Part shown: piece after piece, positions 37,216 through 46,540 of the stretch | Numbering within the stretch: position 1 is the first letter of the stretch | How the letters are laid out: each line of letters begins with the position of its first letter | Source of the DNA: Paraburkholderia sp. BL23I1N1 | Lineage (GTDB): Bacteria > Pseudomonadota > Gammaproteobacteria > Burkholderiales > Burkholderiaceae | DNA: 64,000 nucleotides | Direction of reading: 5' to 3' | Assembly: GCF_003610295.1 (NCBI RefSeq) | Contig: NZ_RAPV01000001.1 | Location: 4,092,001-4,156,000, forward strand | The notes under the pieces: generated by a model | Database searches by the model: none | What the model saw: only the letters and a program-made list of their open reading frames with translations | What the model was told of the DNA's origin: nothing | Translations under genes and position numbers: made by a program

Positions 37216-37505
37216 CTGGTTCCGTCTGGTCACCCGTTGTGGTCGATAAGGACGGCCAGTTCCTCGCCGCCAATCCGATCAACCGTTATCAGATCAGCAG
37301 TCGCACGCCAGGGCTTGTGGTCAATGCGGATGGCAGCGTGGATATCTGGTTGCAAGCACAGCGTCCGGTAGATACGCAAGCCGCGAATTGGCTGCCGACG
37401 CCTGCCGACGGTCGCCACTTCACGCTGTTTGCGCGCGCCTATGAACCGACGGGGGGCGTGCTGGCCGGTACGTTCAAAATGCCGCCGGTTGAGTTGTTAC
37501 CTTGA
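37216..37505 (+). pseudogene. DUF1254/DUF1214 C-terminal fragment
   Basis: In the frame ending at 37505 the text VVVDKDGQFLAANPINRYQI, then SSRTPGLVVNADGSVDIWLQAQRP and FTLFARAYEPTGGVLAGTFKMPPVELLP, is the typical C-terminal domain of DUF1254/DUF1214 proteins, normally about 450 residues long and exported. Only about 95 codons remain and no start is present. It is fused to the RidA remnant, which shows that a deletion joined two unrelated genes. Confidence 0.7.
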
Positions 37506-37573
37506 TGTCGCTCTCTCGTTACGAGGGCGAAGTGATCATGCCAAACATATCGTTCATTAAGCGGCCTTAGAGG

Positions 37574-37595
37574 GAATGGCACTTACTTAAGCCTG
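37574..37595 (+). repeat. Left inverted repeat of the IS4-family element
   Basis: This is the 22-bp terminal repeat. It is an exact inverse complement of 39079-39100. Confidence 0.92.
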
Positions 37596-37710
37596 CATGG
37601 AGGAGAAGACGCGGGTAAGTGCTTGAAGAGAAAGGGAGGGGGCTGATCCAGGGATTGATAGGATGGTTGTTACCAGGCAAACACCCGTCTCATTCCAAGG
37701 ACCGGCCCCC

Positions 37711-39087
37711 ATGGATCGTAATGCACGAAGTCATCAGAGGCAAACACGAGGCGGCGTTCAAAGCCGGGCACGCAAGGCCCAGGCGGTTGACTACTTCAAC
37801 ATACTGACGAGCCCCGGGCTGTTGGACATAACGGAAGCGCATTTGCCAGAACATCGGGAACGGCTGTATCCGCCGACGGTGACACTGTCGATGTTCATGC
37901 GCCAGGCGCTGGAAGAGGACGCCTCCTGTCAGAAGGCCGTCAACGGGTGCGCCGCGCAGCGAGCTGCCGACGGGCTGCGGCCCATGCGTGTGCGTACGGG
38001 AGGCTACTGCCGCGCTCGCCAGAGACTGCCGCTGACGATGGTGCGGGAGTTGACGCGCGAGACAGGACGTCAACTGCACCAGCAGGCCAGAGCGGCCTGG
38101 AAGTGGCGCGGGCGCCCGGTCAAGCTGGTTGACGGTACAGGGATCCCGATGCCCGATACGCCGTCGAACCAGGCCCGCTTCGCGCAGTCCAGTGCTCAGG
38201 CCGAAGGAGTGGGCTTTCCGTTAGCCTATCTGGTTGCGGTGATCTGTCTGGCAAGCGGCGCAGTGCTGGAGGCGGGTATCGGAACGTACGCGGGCAAAGG
38301 CGGCGGGGAGCTGACGGCGTTTCGCATGCTGCAAGCCACGTTTCGCAAAGGCGATGTGATCGTCGCCGATGCCTTGTACTGCCACTACTTTCTGATGGCC
38401 TCAATGATCGCCGCCGGAGTGGATATCGTGATGGAACAGCATGGGGCGCGCCGCACCGCCTTTCGGCGAGGCCGGTCCCTGGGCATGCGCGATCACATTG
38501 TGACGTGGCCCAAACCCCGGCAGCGTCCCGACTGGATGACGCGTGAGCAGTACCAGGCCTTCCCCGATGAACTGATGGTGCGCGAGTCCAGGCTGCATCA
38601 CCGGGTGCTGGTCACCACGATGCTTGATGCACGCAAGACCAGCAAACAGGACCTCTCGCAGTTGTACGCCAGGCGCTGGAACGTGGAACTGGATCTACGT
38701 AACATCAAGACGACGATGGGTATGGACGTACTGCATTGCCAGACTGCCCACATGAACGAGAAGGAGATCTGGGTCCATCTGCTGGCCTACAACGTGATTC
38801 GGCTGCTGATGGCTCAGGCCGCGAGCCACCATGCCACCGATCCGCGAACACTGAGTTTCAAACACACCGCGCAGCTATGGACTGAATGGCTGGCCCGAGG
38901 TCTGACCGCAACCCACGACCCGAGTCTCCTGTTCAACCTGATCGCGCAGTCTTGCGTCGGGAGTCGCCCCGGTCGCATCGAACCACGGATGCGAAAACGA
39001 AGACTGAAGTCCTACCCATGGCTGAAAGAGCCTCGTCACATCGCACGTGAGCGCGTCCAAAAATATGGGCACGCTCCACAGGCTTAA
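37711..39087 (+). CDS. IS4-family transposase, intact
   Basis: The start is taken at the ATG at 37711 (MDRNARSHQRQTRGG), giving 458 residues; an upstream start at 37663 is possible. DDE residues are read in VKLVDGTGIPMPDT (first Asp), KGDVIVADALYCHYF (second Asp) and the Y-x2-R-x3-E-x6-K signature YARRWNVELDLRNIK (Glu). The C-terminus ends KRRLKSYPWLKEPRHIARE. It moves its own element by cut and paste. Reading frame and ends are intact, so it may be active. Confidence 0.93.
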   Translation: MDRNARSHQRQTRGGVQSRARKAQAVDYFNILTSPGLLDITEAHLPEHRERLYPPTVTLSMFMRQALEEDASCQKAVNGCAAQRAADGLRPMRVRTGGYCRARQRLPLTMVRELTRETGRQLHQQARAAWKWRGRPVKLVDGTGIPMPDTPSNQARFAQSSAQAEGVGFPLAYLVAVICLASGAVLEAGIGTYAGKGGGELTAFRMLQATFRKGDVIVADALYCHYFLMASMIAAGVDIVMEQHGARRTAFRRGRSLGMRDHIVTWPKPRQRPDWMTREQYQAFPDELMVRESRLHHRVLVTTMLDARKTSKQDLSQLYARRWNVELDLRNIKTTMGMDVLHCQTAHMNEKEIWVHLLAYNVIRLLMAQAASHHATDPRTLSFKHTAQLWTEWLARGLTATHDPSLLFNLIAQSCVGSRPGRIEPRMRKRRLKSYPWLKEPRHIARERVQKYGHAPQA

Positions 39088-39100
39088 GTAAGTGCCATTC
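39079..39100 (-). repeat. Right inverted repeat of the IS4-family element
   Basis: This is the 22-bp terminal repeat complementary to 37574-37595. It ends in GCCATTC directly before the truncated ATPase gene. Confidence 0.92.
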
Positions 39101-40406
39101 GTTCTAGCGGGGAATCCCCTTTGCAACGGCTGCTGGCGCGTTTGAGCGGCAAGCGCGCTTTGGTGGTGCTCGACAACTGTGAACATATCATCGAGGCGGC
39201 AGCAGAGTTGGCCCAGGCCATCCTGACATGGGTACCCCTGTCGCGGGTCATGGCGACCAGCCGCGAACCCCTCAAATTGCCCGGGGAAGTCATCTATAGC
39301 GTGCAGTCGCTAGACGTACCGCTCCTGGAGGAAGCTCATGCCGAGGTCGTGAATAGGAGTGCCGTGCAGCTGTTTCTCGACCGGGCACGTGCTATTGACC
39401 GGCATTTTGCGTCCGACGCGTGCAGCATTTCGCTCGCCGGAATAATTTGCCGTCGTCTCGACGGAATGCCGCTTGCAATTGAACTCGCGGCGTCACGGGC
39501 TGCGACTTATGGCCTTAAGGAACTCGTCGCCAATCTGGGTGACCGCTTCCAGATTCTGAACGGAGGCTATCGGACTGCGTTACCTCAGCATCAGACGCTG
39601 AGGGCGACTTTTGACTGGAGTTATAACCTGCTGTCGACCACGCAGCAGACTGTGCTCAGAAGGCTCGGCGTCTTCCCGGCGACGTTCGATCTTGACGCTG
39701 CAACCACCGTGATTACCGAGAGAGATCTAGATTCGGTGGACGTATTGGACGCCGTGCGCGCGCTGTCGGAGAAGTCTCTTTTGCTGGCCGAGTTTCAAAA
39801 TGGCTCGGTGCAATACAGATTGCTCGAAACAAGTCGTGCCTATGCGCTCCGCAAGCTCGCCGACAATGGAGAGCAGTCCGCCGCTGAGCGGCGCTTTGTC
39901 TCGTACGTGTGTCGGCATCTGCGGCGCACGATACGTACAAGGGCAGACTCCGATCAGACGGCGTTCGATGAATTCAGGTTGCAGCTTGGTGATGTAAGAG
40001 CTGCGTTACATCTGGCCTTTCCGAGGGGGGCGACGTTTCACTCGGTGTGGAACTCATGACGACGGCCGCACCGTTCTTTTTCCGACTCGGTCTGTGTACG
40101 GAAGTCAGGCCGCGCGCACCGCTTGCCCTCGACTATTCGGTGACATCAATCGGAGCGCAGATTGGGTCCGATCTATACAAGCGCTTGATGAGTACCTTCC
40201 GCGAGGACGATGATAGGTTGGGTCGTCCGCGCGCGCTTTGTGCGCTGTTCGATGCCGGGTCGCGGGCCCGGCTCAATCAAAGTAATGCCGACACGACGGA
40301 CGATGCGTCCCAGGATGTCGACGAGCGGCAATTGGTGCTGTTCGACACAGTCGACTCAAGTTACACCGCGATGGCCGCTTCTGGCTCAGGCAATCTTCAA
40401 CGCTAG
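39101..40406 (+). pseudogene. AfsR/LuxR-type ATPase regulator, beheaded and frameshifted
   Basis: The reading frame is open right from the IS end (GESPLQRLLARLSGKRALVVLDNCEHI). It shows a predicted STAND ATPase: Walker B-like VVLDNCEH, sensor region VMATSREPLKLPGE, GMPLAIELAASRAA and a winged-helix stretch TLRATFDWSYNLLSTTQQTVLRRLGVFP. The N-terminal DNA-binding domain and P-loop are missing, so about half of a roughly 900-residue regulator is gone. At about 40025 one base is lost: GGDVSLGVELMTTAAPFFFRLGL continues in the next frame before similarity fades near TEVR (about 40110). The remaining sequence to 40406 is open but unrecognised. Confidence 0.85.
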
Positions 40407-40445
40407 GTAGCGGCCGTTTCACTGCCCGTCGCGCAAACACCACCC

Positions 40446-40928
40446 TTATGCACGCACGGAGGATGTCTCCGCGGACTTGTGCGCCTCCGCGTCTTCCGGC
40501 TCCATGGCGACCAGCACTGCGCAGGATACCCTGTCCAGCAGCAATCCATCGTTCGTGCCGCTCCACCATCGCCGGAGGAGGCCGCTTCGGCGATGCCCGA
40601 CGACAATCAGATCAGCTTTCAGCTCACGGGCAAAAAACGGAATATGGTCCAGAGGGTCGCCAATTGCGAAATGGGGCGTGGCGATGACGCCACGCGCAGA
40701 GAGTTTCTCGACGCCATCACGGAGGATTTCCCTCGCGGACTGCTCCAACGCGTCGAACGGCACGGCAGACGCAATATCGGCACTTTGCGACCACGCCAGG
40801 CTATTCAGAACGGCAAGCAGGTGCGTTTCCGCCCTGAGCTGCTCCGCTAACGAAGCGCCAAGACGCAACGCCCGCCGCCCCTCGCGGGTTGCGTCATAAC
40901 ACAGCAGAATGCGCACGAATGCAGACAT
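40446..40928 (-). CDS. Universal stress protein (UspA family)
   Basis: The product is 160 residues. MSAFVRILLCYDATREGRRALRLGASLAEQL is the first strand and helix, and LKADLIVVGHRRSGLLRRWWSGTNDGLLLDRVSCAVLVAM is the second half. The nucleotide-binding G-x2-G-x9-G-S motif is degenerate (GHRRSGLLRRWWSGTND), so ATP binding is uncertain. The C-terminal 18 residues are polar and disordered. It is cytoplasmic. It is one of the few intact genes in the 37-43 kb decay zone. Confidence 0.88.
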   Translation of the reverse strand: MSAFVRILLCYDATREGRRALRLGASLAEQLRAETHLLAVLNSLAWSQSADIASAVPFDALEQSAREILRDGVEKLSARGVIATPHFAIGDPLDHIPFFARELKADLIVVGHRRSGLLRRWWSGTNDGLLLDRVSCAVLVAMEPEDAEAHKSAETSSVRA

Positions 40929-41153
40929 GTTGTCGTTCGCCCAGATTCAGAAAGTCCCGCTATCCAGCGGCCGGGCGGCGGATGTGAAACCGCTCCGATG
41001 ACCGTCGCTCACAAGCGACTCAGCACAACGAGAGCGATCACCCCGCCTTGAATTTATTATATGTCACCTTATGAGGTATATCCGCCTCACGTCAAACGTG
41101 GCCTATTGCACGCGATCTGCGTTAATTCGATCCCGAATTTGGGGTTCGCTAAC

Positions 41154-41793
41154 TTACGGAACCGGCGGGAAATGCCGCTTGCCGGTGTTGACCCGCAAGC
41201 GCCGGAAGCGCTCTTTTTTTTGCTCCTCGTCGAAGTGGGCAAGAGACGGCTTGACCAGATCGCTGCGCGACACAATGCCGATCAGTTGCAACGTTTCGGA
41301 GTCCGCGACTACAGGCAACCGTTCGAGACCGTGCACCGCCAGCACGCCTTGACGCACGACCGGATACGCGCGATGCGTCTGCGTCGGGCCGAAGTAGGTT
41401 GCGAGCGCTTCGCCTACGGACATATCGCCATCGATTGTCTGGACCGTACGCGACATCACCTCGTCGACGTGGTGGCGCTCAAGCGGATCGACCCCGTATT
41501 CCCGGTAAATGTGATAACCACGCCGGGCAATTTTCTCGGCGGGCCATCAAACCGACGATGAGACCGCCGATCACCGGGATCACCACCACCCAGAGACCCA
41601 ACGTGTTGTGGGCCGGTGAGCGGTCCGCAAACGAAAATTGCTGGAAGAAAAACAGATTGGTGAACAGATGAATCAGACTCAGCAGCACGAACGCCGCGAG
41701 CGTGCTGAGGGCGCCGATTCCCGCAGCGAGTGCGGAAATGCCGGGAAGCCGCGCGCTGGTGGAAAAATCGCGCTTATGGGAATCGAGACTCAT
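41154..41793 (-). pseudogene. ClC chloride channel with two internal deletions
   Basis: The N-terminal part (MSLDSHKRDFSTSARLPGIS, ALSTLAAFVLLSLIHLFTNLFFFQQFSF, LGLWVVVIPVIGGLIVGLMAR) matches the first helix and start of ClC proteins. At about 41538-41544 it jumps, out of frame, to the C-terminal CBS region (EKIARRGYHIYREYGVDPLE, RHHVDEVMSRTVQTIDGD). The entire ion-conducting core of roughly 350 residues is gone. A second, in-frame loss at about 41335-41347 joins YPVVRQGVLAV to HGLERLPVVAD, removing the middle of the CBS pair. The gene cannot make a channel. It follows the MarR gene by 6 bp in the same direction. Confidence 0.85.
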
Positions 41794-41799
41794 GGGGAC

Positions 41800-42213
41800 T
41801 CAAAAATCAATCTGGGGGACGTTAAACGTGCCTTTCAGCGACTTCAGTTCGGCACGGTGCATCTCGGCGAGACGGGCAAGCACCTGCTCGCCCGCTTTCA
41901 ACAAATGAACCTCGACCTGGCGGCGGTCGGTCTCACTGACCTTTCTACGGGCCAGATCGAGTGCCTCACAACGTGATACAAGCGCGACCACGCCGTGATG
42001 TTGCGCCTGGAGACGTTCCGCAAGCTCGCCGACTGTGGCCCAGTCGCGTTCCGGATAGCCCTTGATATGCAGGAGCAGCAGATACTGCAATGGCGTAATG
42101 CCTTCACCCTGGGCGGCCTGTTCAGAAAAGCGCTCGAAGCGCCGCATCTGATAGCGAAACTCGGACAGTTGCTCGAAGTCTGCCTTGTTCAAGCCGCGCG
42201 CGAGTGTCTTCAT
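41800..42213 (-). CDS. MarR-family transcriptional regulator
   Basis: The product is 137 residues. The winged HTH is read as GITPLQYLLLLHIKGYPERDWATVGELAERLQAQHHGVVALVSRCEALDLARRKVSETDRRQVEVHL, with the wing at SETDRRQV. It binds palindromic DNA as a dimer. A 17-bp perfect palindrome lies 36 bp upstream and a second copy 325 bp upstream, so autoregulation is likely. Its immediate downstream gene is the broken ClC channel, so its original target operon has been lost. Confidence 0.92.
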   Translation of the reverse strand: MKTLARGLNKADFEQLSEFRYQMRRFERFSEQAAQGEGITPLQYLLLLHIKGYPERDWATVGELAERLQAQHHGVVALVSRCEALDLARRKVSETDRRQVEVHLLKAGEQVLARLAEMHRAELKSLKGTFNVPQIDF

Positions 42214-42248
42214 CGGAATTTCATGGAGAAGTAAGTAAGGCGAAAGTT

Positions 42249-42265
42249 ATATCACGTCGTGATAT
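42249..42265. promoter_or_regulatory. Palindromic MarR-type operator, proximal copy
   Basis: ATATCACGTCGTGATAT is an 8+1+8 perfect palindrome. It lies 36-52 bp upstream of the MarR start codon, a position suited to autorepression. Confidence 0.7.
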
Positions 42266-42538
42266 TAGTGCCTGTGTTCGGCGTAGCAACGCGTGAAAGC
42301 GCTATGCGGCGCGTCGCTGCGCCGGAACCAGCGTTGCATGGGGGACGACAGACTGCCCCCTCTGCTGAACGCCCGTGTGTCGACAAGGTCGGCGCGGATC
42401 ACGATGCCAATAACGTGCTGATATAAAAGTACCTTCCAGGTCGACGAGATCTGACAGCACGGCACTGGTGACGGGGTCAGAATAATTCTGCGTCTGGCGC
42501 AGATATGGTCTGAATAATGGCATTTTTAGCCCATATAG

Positions 42539-42551
42539 ATCACGTCGTGAT
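42539..42551. promoter_or_regulatory. Palindromic MarR-type operator, distal copy
   Basis: ATCACGTCGTGAT repeats the core of the operator at 42249-42265 exactly, with partial outer symmetry (TATAG / ATATA). It lies 65-80 bp before a possible forward start at 42618, suggesting that a second, forward-directed promoter was under the same control. Confidence 0.65.
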
Positions 42552-42839
42552 ATAAAATGAAGGCAGGCCTTCCGGTGGCTGGTTCTTGAACCGGAGCAGT
42601 CTGGAGAAACACCAAAGATGATTTGCCCGGATGGCACGCGCCCATGGGGATGCCGCGCTTCGCTCCGATGTGCAAAGCCGGTCATCGTGGAGGCCCCGGC
42701 CGTCGTCGCGGGAGACGATTACCGCTTGCCCGGGTCACGCTGCGTCACAGCGCGAAAGACGCGGGGCATGAGTCCTCGGGGTGAGTCCGAACGGCTTTCG
42801 GGCGCGATGGCGCAATACAAATCGAAGCAAGGAGCCATC

Positions 42840-42911
42840 ATGCTGATCACGTTTCAATCGCCCGCCACGCCCGATGTCGTGGTGCCAAGAGATCTCGCCC
42901 AGCGGCTGCTT
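42840..42911 (+). pseudogene. DUF1840 gene, five-prime fragment
   Basis: AAGGAGCCATC precedes the ATG at 42840. MLITFQSPATPDVVVPRDLAQ is the characteristic start of DUF1840 proteins (about 110 residues). After about 24 codons the sequence becomes the antisense of the PAS gene end, so the rest was deleted. The junction is at about 42905, within a few bases of the PAS gene stop. Confidence 0.6.
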
Positions 42912-43341
42912 ACACGCGCGCCGACGCTTCCAGTTCCGCAAGACGCTTGCGCAACGCACGATCCTCCTGGAAGCGGCTGGTTTCGTCGCGGATCACGGCG
43001 ACGATGCCGGTGAGTTCGTGTTGCGGCGAGTGCAGCAACGCAACCGTAAACGCAATCGATAGCGTCCGCCCATCCTTACACACGGCGGGGACACGCAGCA
43101 CGTCGTTACCGTAGCGGGTTTCGCCCGTTGCCATGGTCTTGTGATAGCCGTCCCAATGGCGGCCGCGCAGACGTTCGGGAATGATCAGATCGAGCGACTT
43201 TCCCAGCGCCTCGCTTTGCGTAAAGCCGAACATGCGCTCGGCCGCGGGGTTCCACAGCGTGATGCTGCCGCCGGCATCGGAGATGATGACCGCGTCGCCA
43301 ATCGCGTTGACGAGTTGCTCGAAGTCGATAGCGCTTTGCAT
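42910..43341 (-). CDS. Single-domain PAS protein
   Basis: The product is 143 residues. A PAS fold is read as FEQLVNAIGDAVIISDAGGSITLWNPAAERMFGFTQSEALGKSLDLIIPERLRGRHWDGYHKTMATGETRYG, with the PAC strand DGRTLSIAFTVALLHS and VIRDETSR. A short coiled coil (EDRALRKRLAELEAS) ends it. There is no output domain, so it probably acts as a sensor subunit or binding partner. It follows frc on the same strand by 118 bp and may belong to the oxalate cluster. Its stop codon touches a deletion junction. Confidence 0.88.
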   Translation of the reverse strand: MQSAIDFEQLVNAIGDAVIISDAGGSITLWNPAAERMFGFTQSEALGKSLDLIIPERLRGRHWDGYHKTMATGETRYGNDVLRVPAVCKDGRTLSIAFTVALLHSPQHELTGIVAVIRDETSRFQEDRALRKRLAELEASARV

Positions 43342-43459
43342 GGTGCTCCCCGAATATAAAAACGCGGATCCTTGAATGGGCTACGGCGCCCACGAGGAAC
43401 GCCGTATCCGCAGGCTCGCGCATACACGCGGGCCTGCGGTGTGACACCATCAAACATCA

Positions 43460-44710
43460 TCAGACCGCTTTTATTTCGCGCAAATTGAAGATGTCCTGCT
43501 TGCTATAGCCAAGGCCCGCCAGCACTTCGTCCGTATGTTCGCCGAGCAGCGGCGAAGCGGTCACTTCCGGTTTCATATCCGAGAACTTGATCGGACTGCC
43601 AACCGTCAGATACGAACCGCGTTTCTTATGTGGCACTTCGACGATGGTGCCGCTCGCGCGCAACGACGGATCGTTGGCCAGTTCCTTCATCGTCAGCACC
43701 GGCGCACACGGAATGTCGAACTTGCGCAAGATGTCGACCGCTTCGAATTTGGTCTTGTCGGAGAGCCACGCTTCGATGGTTCCGAAGATCTCGAAGATAT
43801 GCGGCTGACGTGCTTCGGCAGTCTTGTAGGCCGGGTCGTCGATCCACTCGGGTTTGCCGAGCGCCTTGCAGATCGGCTCCCATGCATGGCCCTGGATCGT
43901 GAAGTAAATGTACGCGTTCGGATCTGTCTCCCAGCCCTTGCACTTGAGGACCCAGCCCGGCTGACCACCGCCGCCCGCATTGCCGCCGCGCGGCACCACG
44001 TCGCTGAATTCGCCGTGCGGATACTGCGGATACTCCTCCAGATACCCCACGCGCTCCAGCCGCTGCTGATCCCGCAGCTTCACGCGGCACAGGTTCAGAA
44101 CGCTGTCCTGCATCGACACTGCGACCTTCTGGCCTTTGCCGGTTTTGTCGCGTCCTAGCAGCGCGGTCAGAATGCCGATCGCCAGATGCATACCGGTGTT
44201 GCTGTCGCCGAGCGCCGCGGCGCTAATCGTCGGCGGACCGTCCCAGAAGCCCGTGGTGGACGCCGCGCCGCCCGCGCATTGCGCGACGTTTTCGTAGACC
44301 TTCAGGTCGTCGTAGTGATGGCCGTCGCTGAAACCCTTCACCGAAGCTACGATCATCTTCGGATTGAGTTCGTTCAGGCGTTCCCACGAAAAGCCCATCC
44401 GGTCCAGCGCGCCTGGGCCAAAATTTTCGACCAGCACGTCGGATTCGCGGATCAGCTTTTCGAGTACTTCTTTGCCTTCGGGCTTTTTCGTATCCAACGT
44501 CAGCGACTTCTTGTTGCTGTTGAGCATCGTGAAGTACAGTGCGTCGGCGTCAGGAATGTCGCGCAACTGATTGCGCGTGACGTCGCCGGAACCCGGTCGT
44601 TCGACCTTGATCACGTCGGCACCGAACCAGGCGAGCAACTGGGTGCACGCGGGGCCGGCTTGCACGTGGGTGAAGTCGATGATCTTGACGCCTTCGAGAG
44701 GTTTGGTCAC
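43460..44710 (-). CDS. frc: Formyl-CoA:oxalate CoA-transferase
   Basis: The product is 416 residues from a GTG at 44710 after GGAGATATCAAA. It is a class III CoA-transferase: [39 protein letters not shown] at the start, the catalytic Asp in [13 protein letters not shown] near residue 169, and the Gly-rich loop [13 protein letters not shown] near residue 258, as in Oxalobacter Frc. It transfers CoA from formyl-CoA to oxalate in the cytoplasm, giving oxalyl-CoA for Oxc. It lies 25 bp downstream of oxc in the same operon. Confidence 0.95.
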   Translation of the reverse strand: MTKPLEGVKIIDFTHVQAGPACTQLLAWFGADVIKVERPGSGDVTRNQLRDIPDADALYFTMLNSNKKSLTLDTKKPEGKEVLEKLIRESDVLVENFGPGALDRMGFSWERLNELNPKMIVASVKGFSDGHHYDDLKVYENVAQCAGGAASTTGFWDGPPTISAAALGDSNTGMHLAIGILTALLGRDKTGKGQKVAVSMQDSVLNLCRVKLRDQQRLERVGYLEEYPQYPHGEFSDVVPRGGNAGGGGQPGWVLKCKGWETDPNAYIYFTIQGHAWEPICKALGKPEWIDDPAYKTAEARQPHIFEIFGTIEAWLSDKTKFEAVDILRKFDIPCAPVLTMKELANDPSLRASGTIVEVPHKKRGSYLTVGSPIKFSDMKPEVTASPLLGEHTDEVLAGLGYSKQDIFNLREIKAV

Positions 44711-44735
44711 TTTGATATCTCCGTAGTTACTTGAG

Positions 44736-46478
44736 TCACTTTTTCATCGCCGCGCTTTGCGGATTCAGATTGGTCAGACGGCCGCTTTCAGTGCCCGCCG
44801 CTTCGTCGATAACGGCATTGATCAAGGTCGGCTTACCCGATTCGATTGCTTCGAGCAGTGCCTTCGTCAGTTCTTCGGGGGTGGTCGCGTGGTGGCCGAC
44901 ACCGCCAAATGCCTCGATCATCTTGTCGTAGCGCGCGCCCTTCACGAACACGGTCGGGGCGACGTCCTTGCCGCCCGTCGGATTCACGTCGGTGCCGCGA
45001 TACACGCCGTTGTTGTTGAAGACGATCGTGCAAACCGGCAGGTCGTAACGGCAGATGGTTTCGAGTTCCATGCCGCTGAAACCGAAGGCGCTGTCACCTT
45101 CGATCGCCACAACTGGTTTGCCGCTCGTCACCGCCGCGCCGATTGCGAAGCCCATGCCGATACCCATGATTCCCCACGTGCCCGAATCGAAGCGCTTGCG
45201 CGGTTCAGCCATGTCGATGATGCTGCGCGCGTAGTCGAGCGTGTTCGCACCTTCGTTGACGACGTTGATGTCCGGACGCGTTTTCAGTACGTCGCGGATG
45301 GCGCGCAACGCGCTGTGGAAATTCATCGGCGATGGATTCTTGGCGAGCGTCTCGGCCATCTTCGCGAGGTTCTTGCTCTTGCGCTCGGCGATCGCGCCGG
45401 TCCACTCGGCGCCCGGCTTCGCAAATCCCCCATCGAGACCTGCGCGCAATGCCGCCACGCACGAGCCGATATCGCCGATCACCGGCGCGGCAATCGCGAC
45501 GTTGCTGTCGATTTCGGTCGGCGAGATATCGACCTGAACGAACCGCTTCGGCTCGGCACCCCACGTTTTGCCCTTGCCATGCGAGAGCAGCCAGTTCAGA
45601 CGCGCGCCGATCAGCACCACGACGTCGGCTTCCTGCAGCACGAAAGAGCGCGCCGCTGAAGCCGATTGCTCGTGCGTATCGGGCAACAGGCCCTTCGCCA
45701 TCGACATCGGCAAATACGGAATGCCGCTTTGCTCGACGAAGGCACGGATCTCCGCGTCGGCCTGTGCATACGCCGCGCCTTTGCCGAGCAGGATCAGCGG
45801 ACGCTTCGCACTCTTGAGCACATCGATTGCACGCTTGACCGATTCCGGCGCCGGCAACTGACGCGGCGCGGCGTCGACCACTTTCACCAGCGACTGTTGC
45901 GCCTTCACGGCATCCATCGTTTGCGCGAGCAGCTTGGCCGGCAAGTCCAGATACACGCCACCCGGGCGGCCCGACACCGCGGCACGGATCGCACGGGCCA
46001 CGCCGATGCCGATGTCTTCCGCATGCAGCACGCGATACGCAGCCTTCGCATACGGCTTGGCCGCATTCAACTGATCCATTTCTTCGTAATCGCCCTGCTG
46101 CAGATCGACGATTTCGCGTTCGCTCGAGCCGCTGATCAGGATCATCGGGAAGCAGTTGGTGGTCGCGTTGGCGAGCGCGGTCAGGCCGTTCAGAAAGCCC
46201 GGCGCCGACACCGTCAGGCAGATGCCCGGCTTCTGCGTCATGAAACCGCTAATGGCCGCTGCGTTGCCCGCGTGCTGCTCATGACGAAACCCGATGAAAC
46301 GCATCCCTTCCGCTTGTGCAAGCCGCGCGAGGTCAGTGATCGGAATGCCGACCAGTCCAAAGATCGTGCTGATCTCGTTCAGTTTCAGGGCGTCGATGAC
46401 TAGATGGAATCCGTCAGTCGTCTCGGCTGCCTGCTGCGTCTGGGTAGCGTCTTCTGCGGGTCTATCGGCTTCTGCCAT
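44736..46478 (-). CDS. oxc: Oxalyl-CoA decarboxylase
   Basis: The start is the ATG at 46478 behind AAGGAGAGAATC; an 18-codon upstream extension lacks such a site. The product is 580 residues with three thiamine-diphosphate-enzyme domains. The N-terminal PYR domain carries the activating Glu in [13 protein letters not shown], and the C-terminal PP domain carries the metal/ThDP motif [31 protein letters not shown] (G-D-S to N-N). The C-terminal tail follows. It decarboxylates oxalyl-CoA to formyl-CoA in the cytoplasm, consuming a proton. With frc and oxlT it makes a full oxalate-degrading set. Confidence 0.96.
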   Translation of the reverse strand: MAEADRPAEDATQTQQAAETTDGFHLVIDALKLNEISTIFGLVGIPITDLARLAQAEGMRFIGFRHEQHAGNAAAISGFMTQKPGICLTVSAPGFLNGLTALANATTNCFPMILISGSSEREIVDLQQGDYEEMDQLNAAKPYAKAAYRVLHAEDIGIGVARAIRAAVSGRPGGVYLDLPAKLLAQTMDAVKAQQSLVKVVDAAPRQLPAPESVKRAIDVLKSAKRPLILLGKGAAYAQADAEIRAFVEQSGIPYLPMSMAKGLLPDTHEQSASAARSFVLQEADVVVLIGARLNWLLSHGKGKTWGAEPKRFVQVDISPTEIDSNVAIAAPVIGDIGSCVAALRAGLDGGFAKPGAEWTGAIAERKSKNLAKMAETLAKNPSPMNFHSALRAIRDVLKTRPDINVVNEGANTLDYARSIIDMAEPRKRFDSGTWGIMGIGMGFAIGAAVTSGKPVVAIEGDSAFGFSGMELETICRYDLPVCTIVFNNNGVYRGTDVNPTGGKDVAPTVFVKGARYDKMIEAFGGVGHHATTPEELTKALLEAIESGKPTLINAVIDEAAGTESGRLTNLNPQSAAMKK

Positions 46479-46540
46479 GATTCTCTCCTTGGTCACGGGG
46501 CGTAGTGGGTTCGTCGTGAGCGGCTGGCTCACGTTGTTGT

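Larger units (their letters stand above)
37574..39100 (+). mobile_element. IS4-family insertion sequence, 1527 bp
   Basis: Perfect 22-bp inverted repeats bound the element (beginning GAATGGCACTTACTTAAG at 37574; complement ending at 39100), and it carries an intact IS4-type transposase. The flanks (CCTTAGAGG on the left, GTTCTAGCG on the right) share no direct repeat, so the original target duplication has been lost. The right end lies directly against a gene missing its five-prime part. This fits an IS-mediated adjacent deletion or recombination between two copies. Confidence 0.9.
42214..42839. other. Spacer with operators, no supported gene
   Basis: The stretch between the MarR start and the DUF1840 remnant holds two copies of the palindromic operator and a dyad CAGAA-TAA-TTCTG at 42478-42490. 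Open frames on both strands have no domain and odd composition. A forward ATG at 42618 after TCTGGAGAAAC might mark the start of a decayed target gene. Confidence 0.55.

Noticed and set aside
41066..41077. ACCT-TATG-AGGT dyad as a MerR-type operator
   Set aside because: The arms are only four bases, there is no MerR gene nearby, and the flanking gene is a pseudogene.
42302..42685. Minus-strand open frame of 127 codons upstream of marR
   Set aside because: It covers both operator copies, lacks a ribosome binding site and has no recognisable domain.
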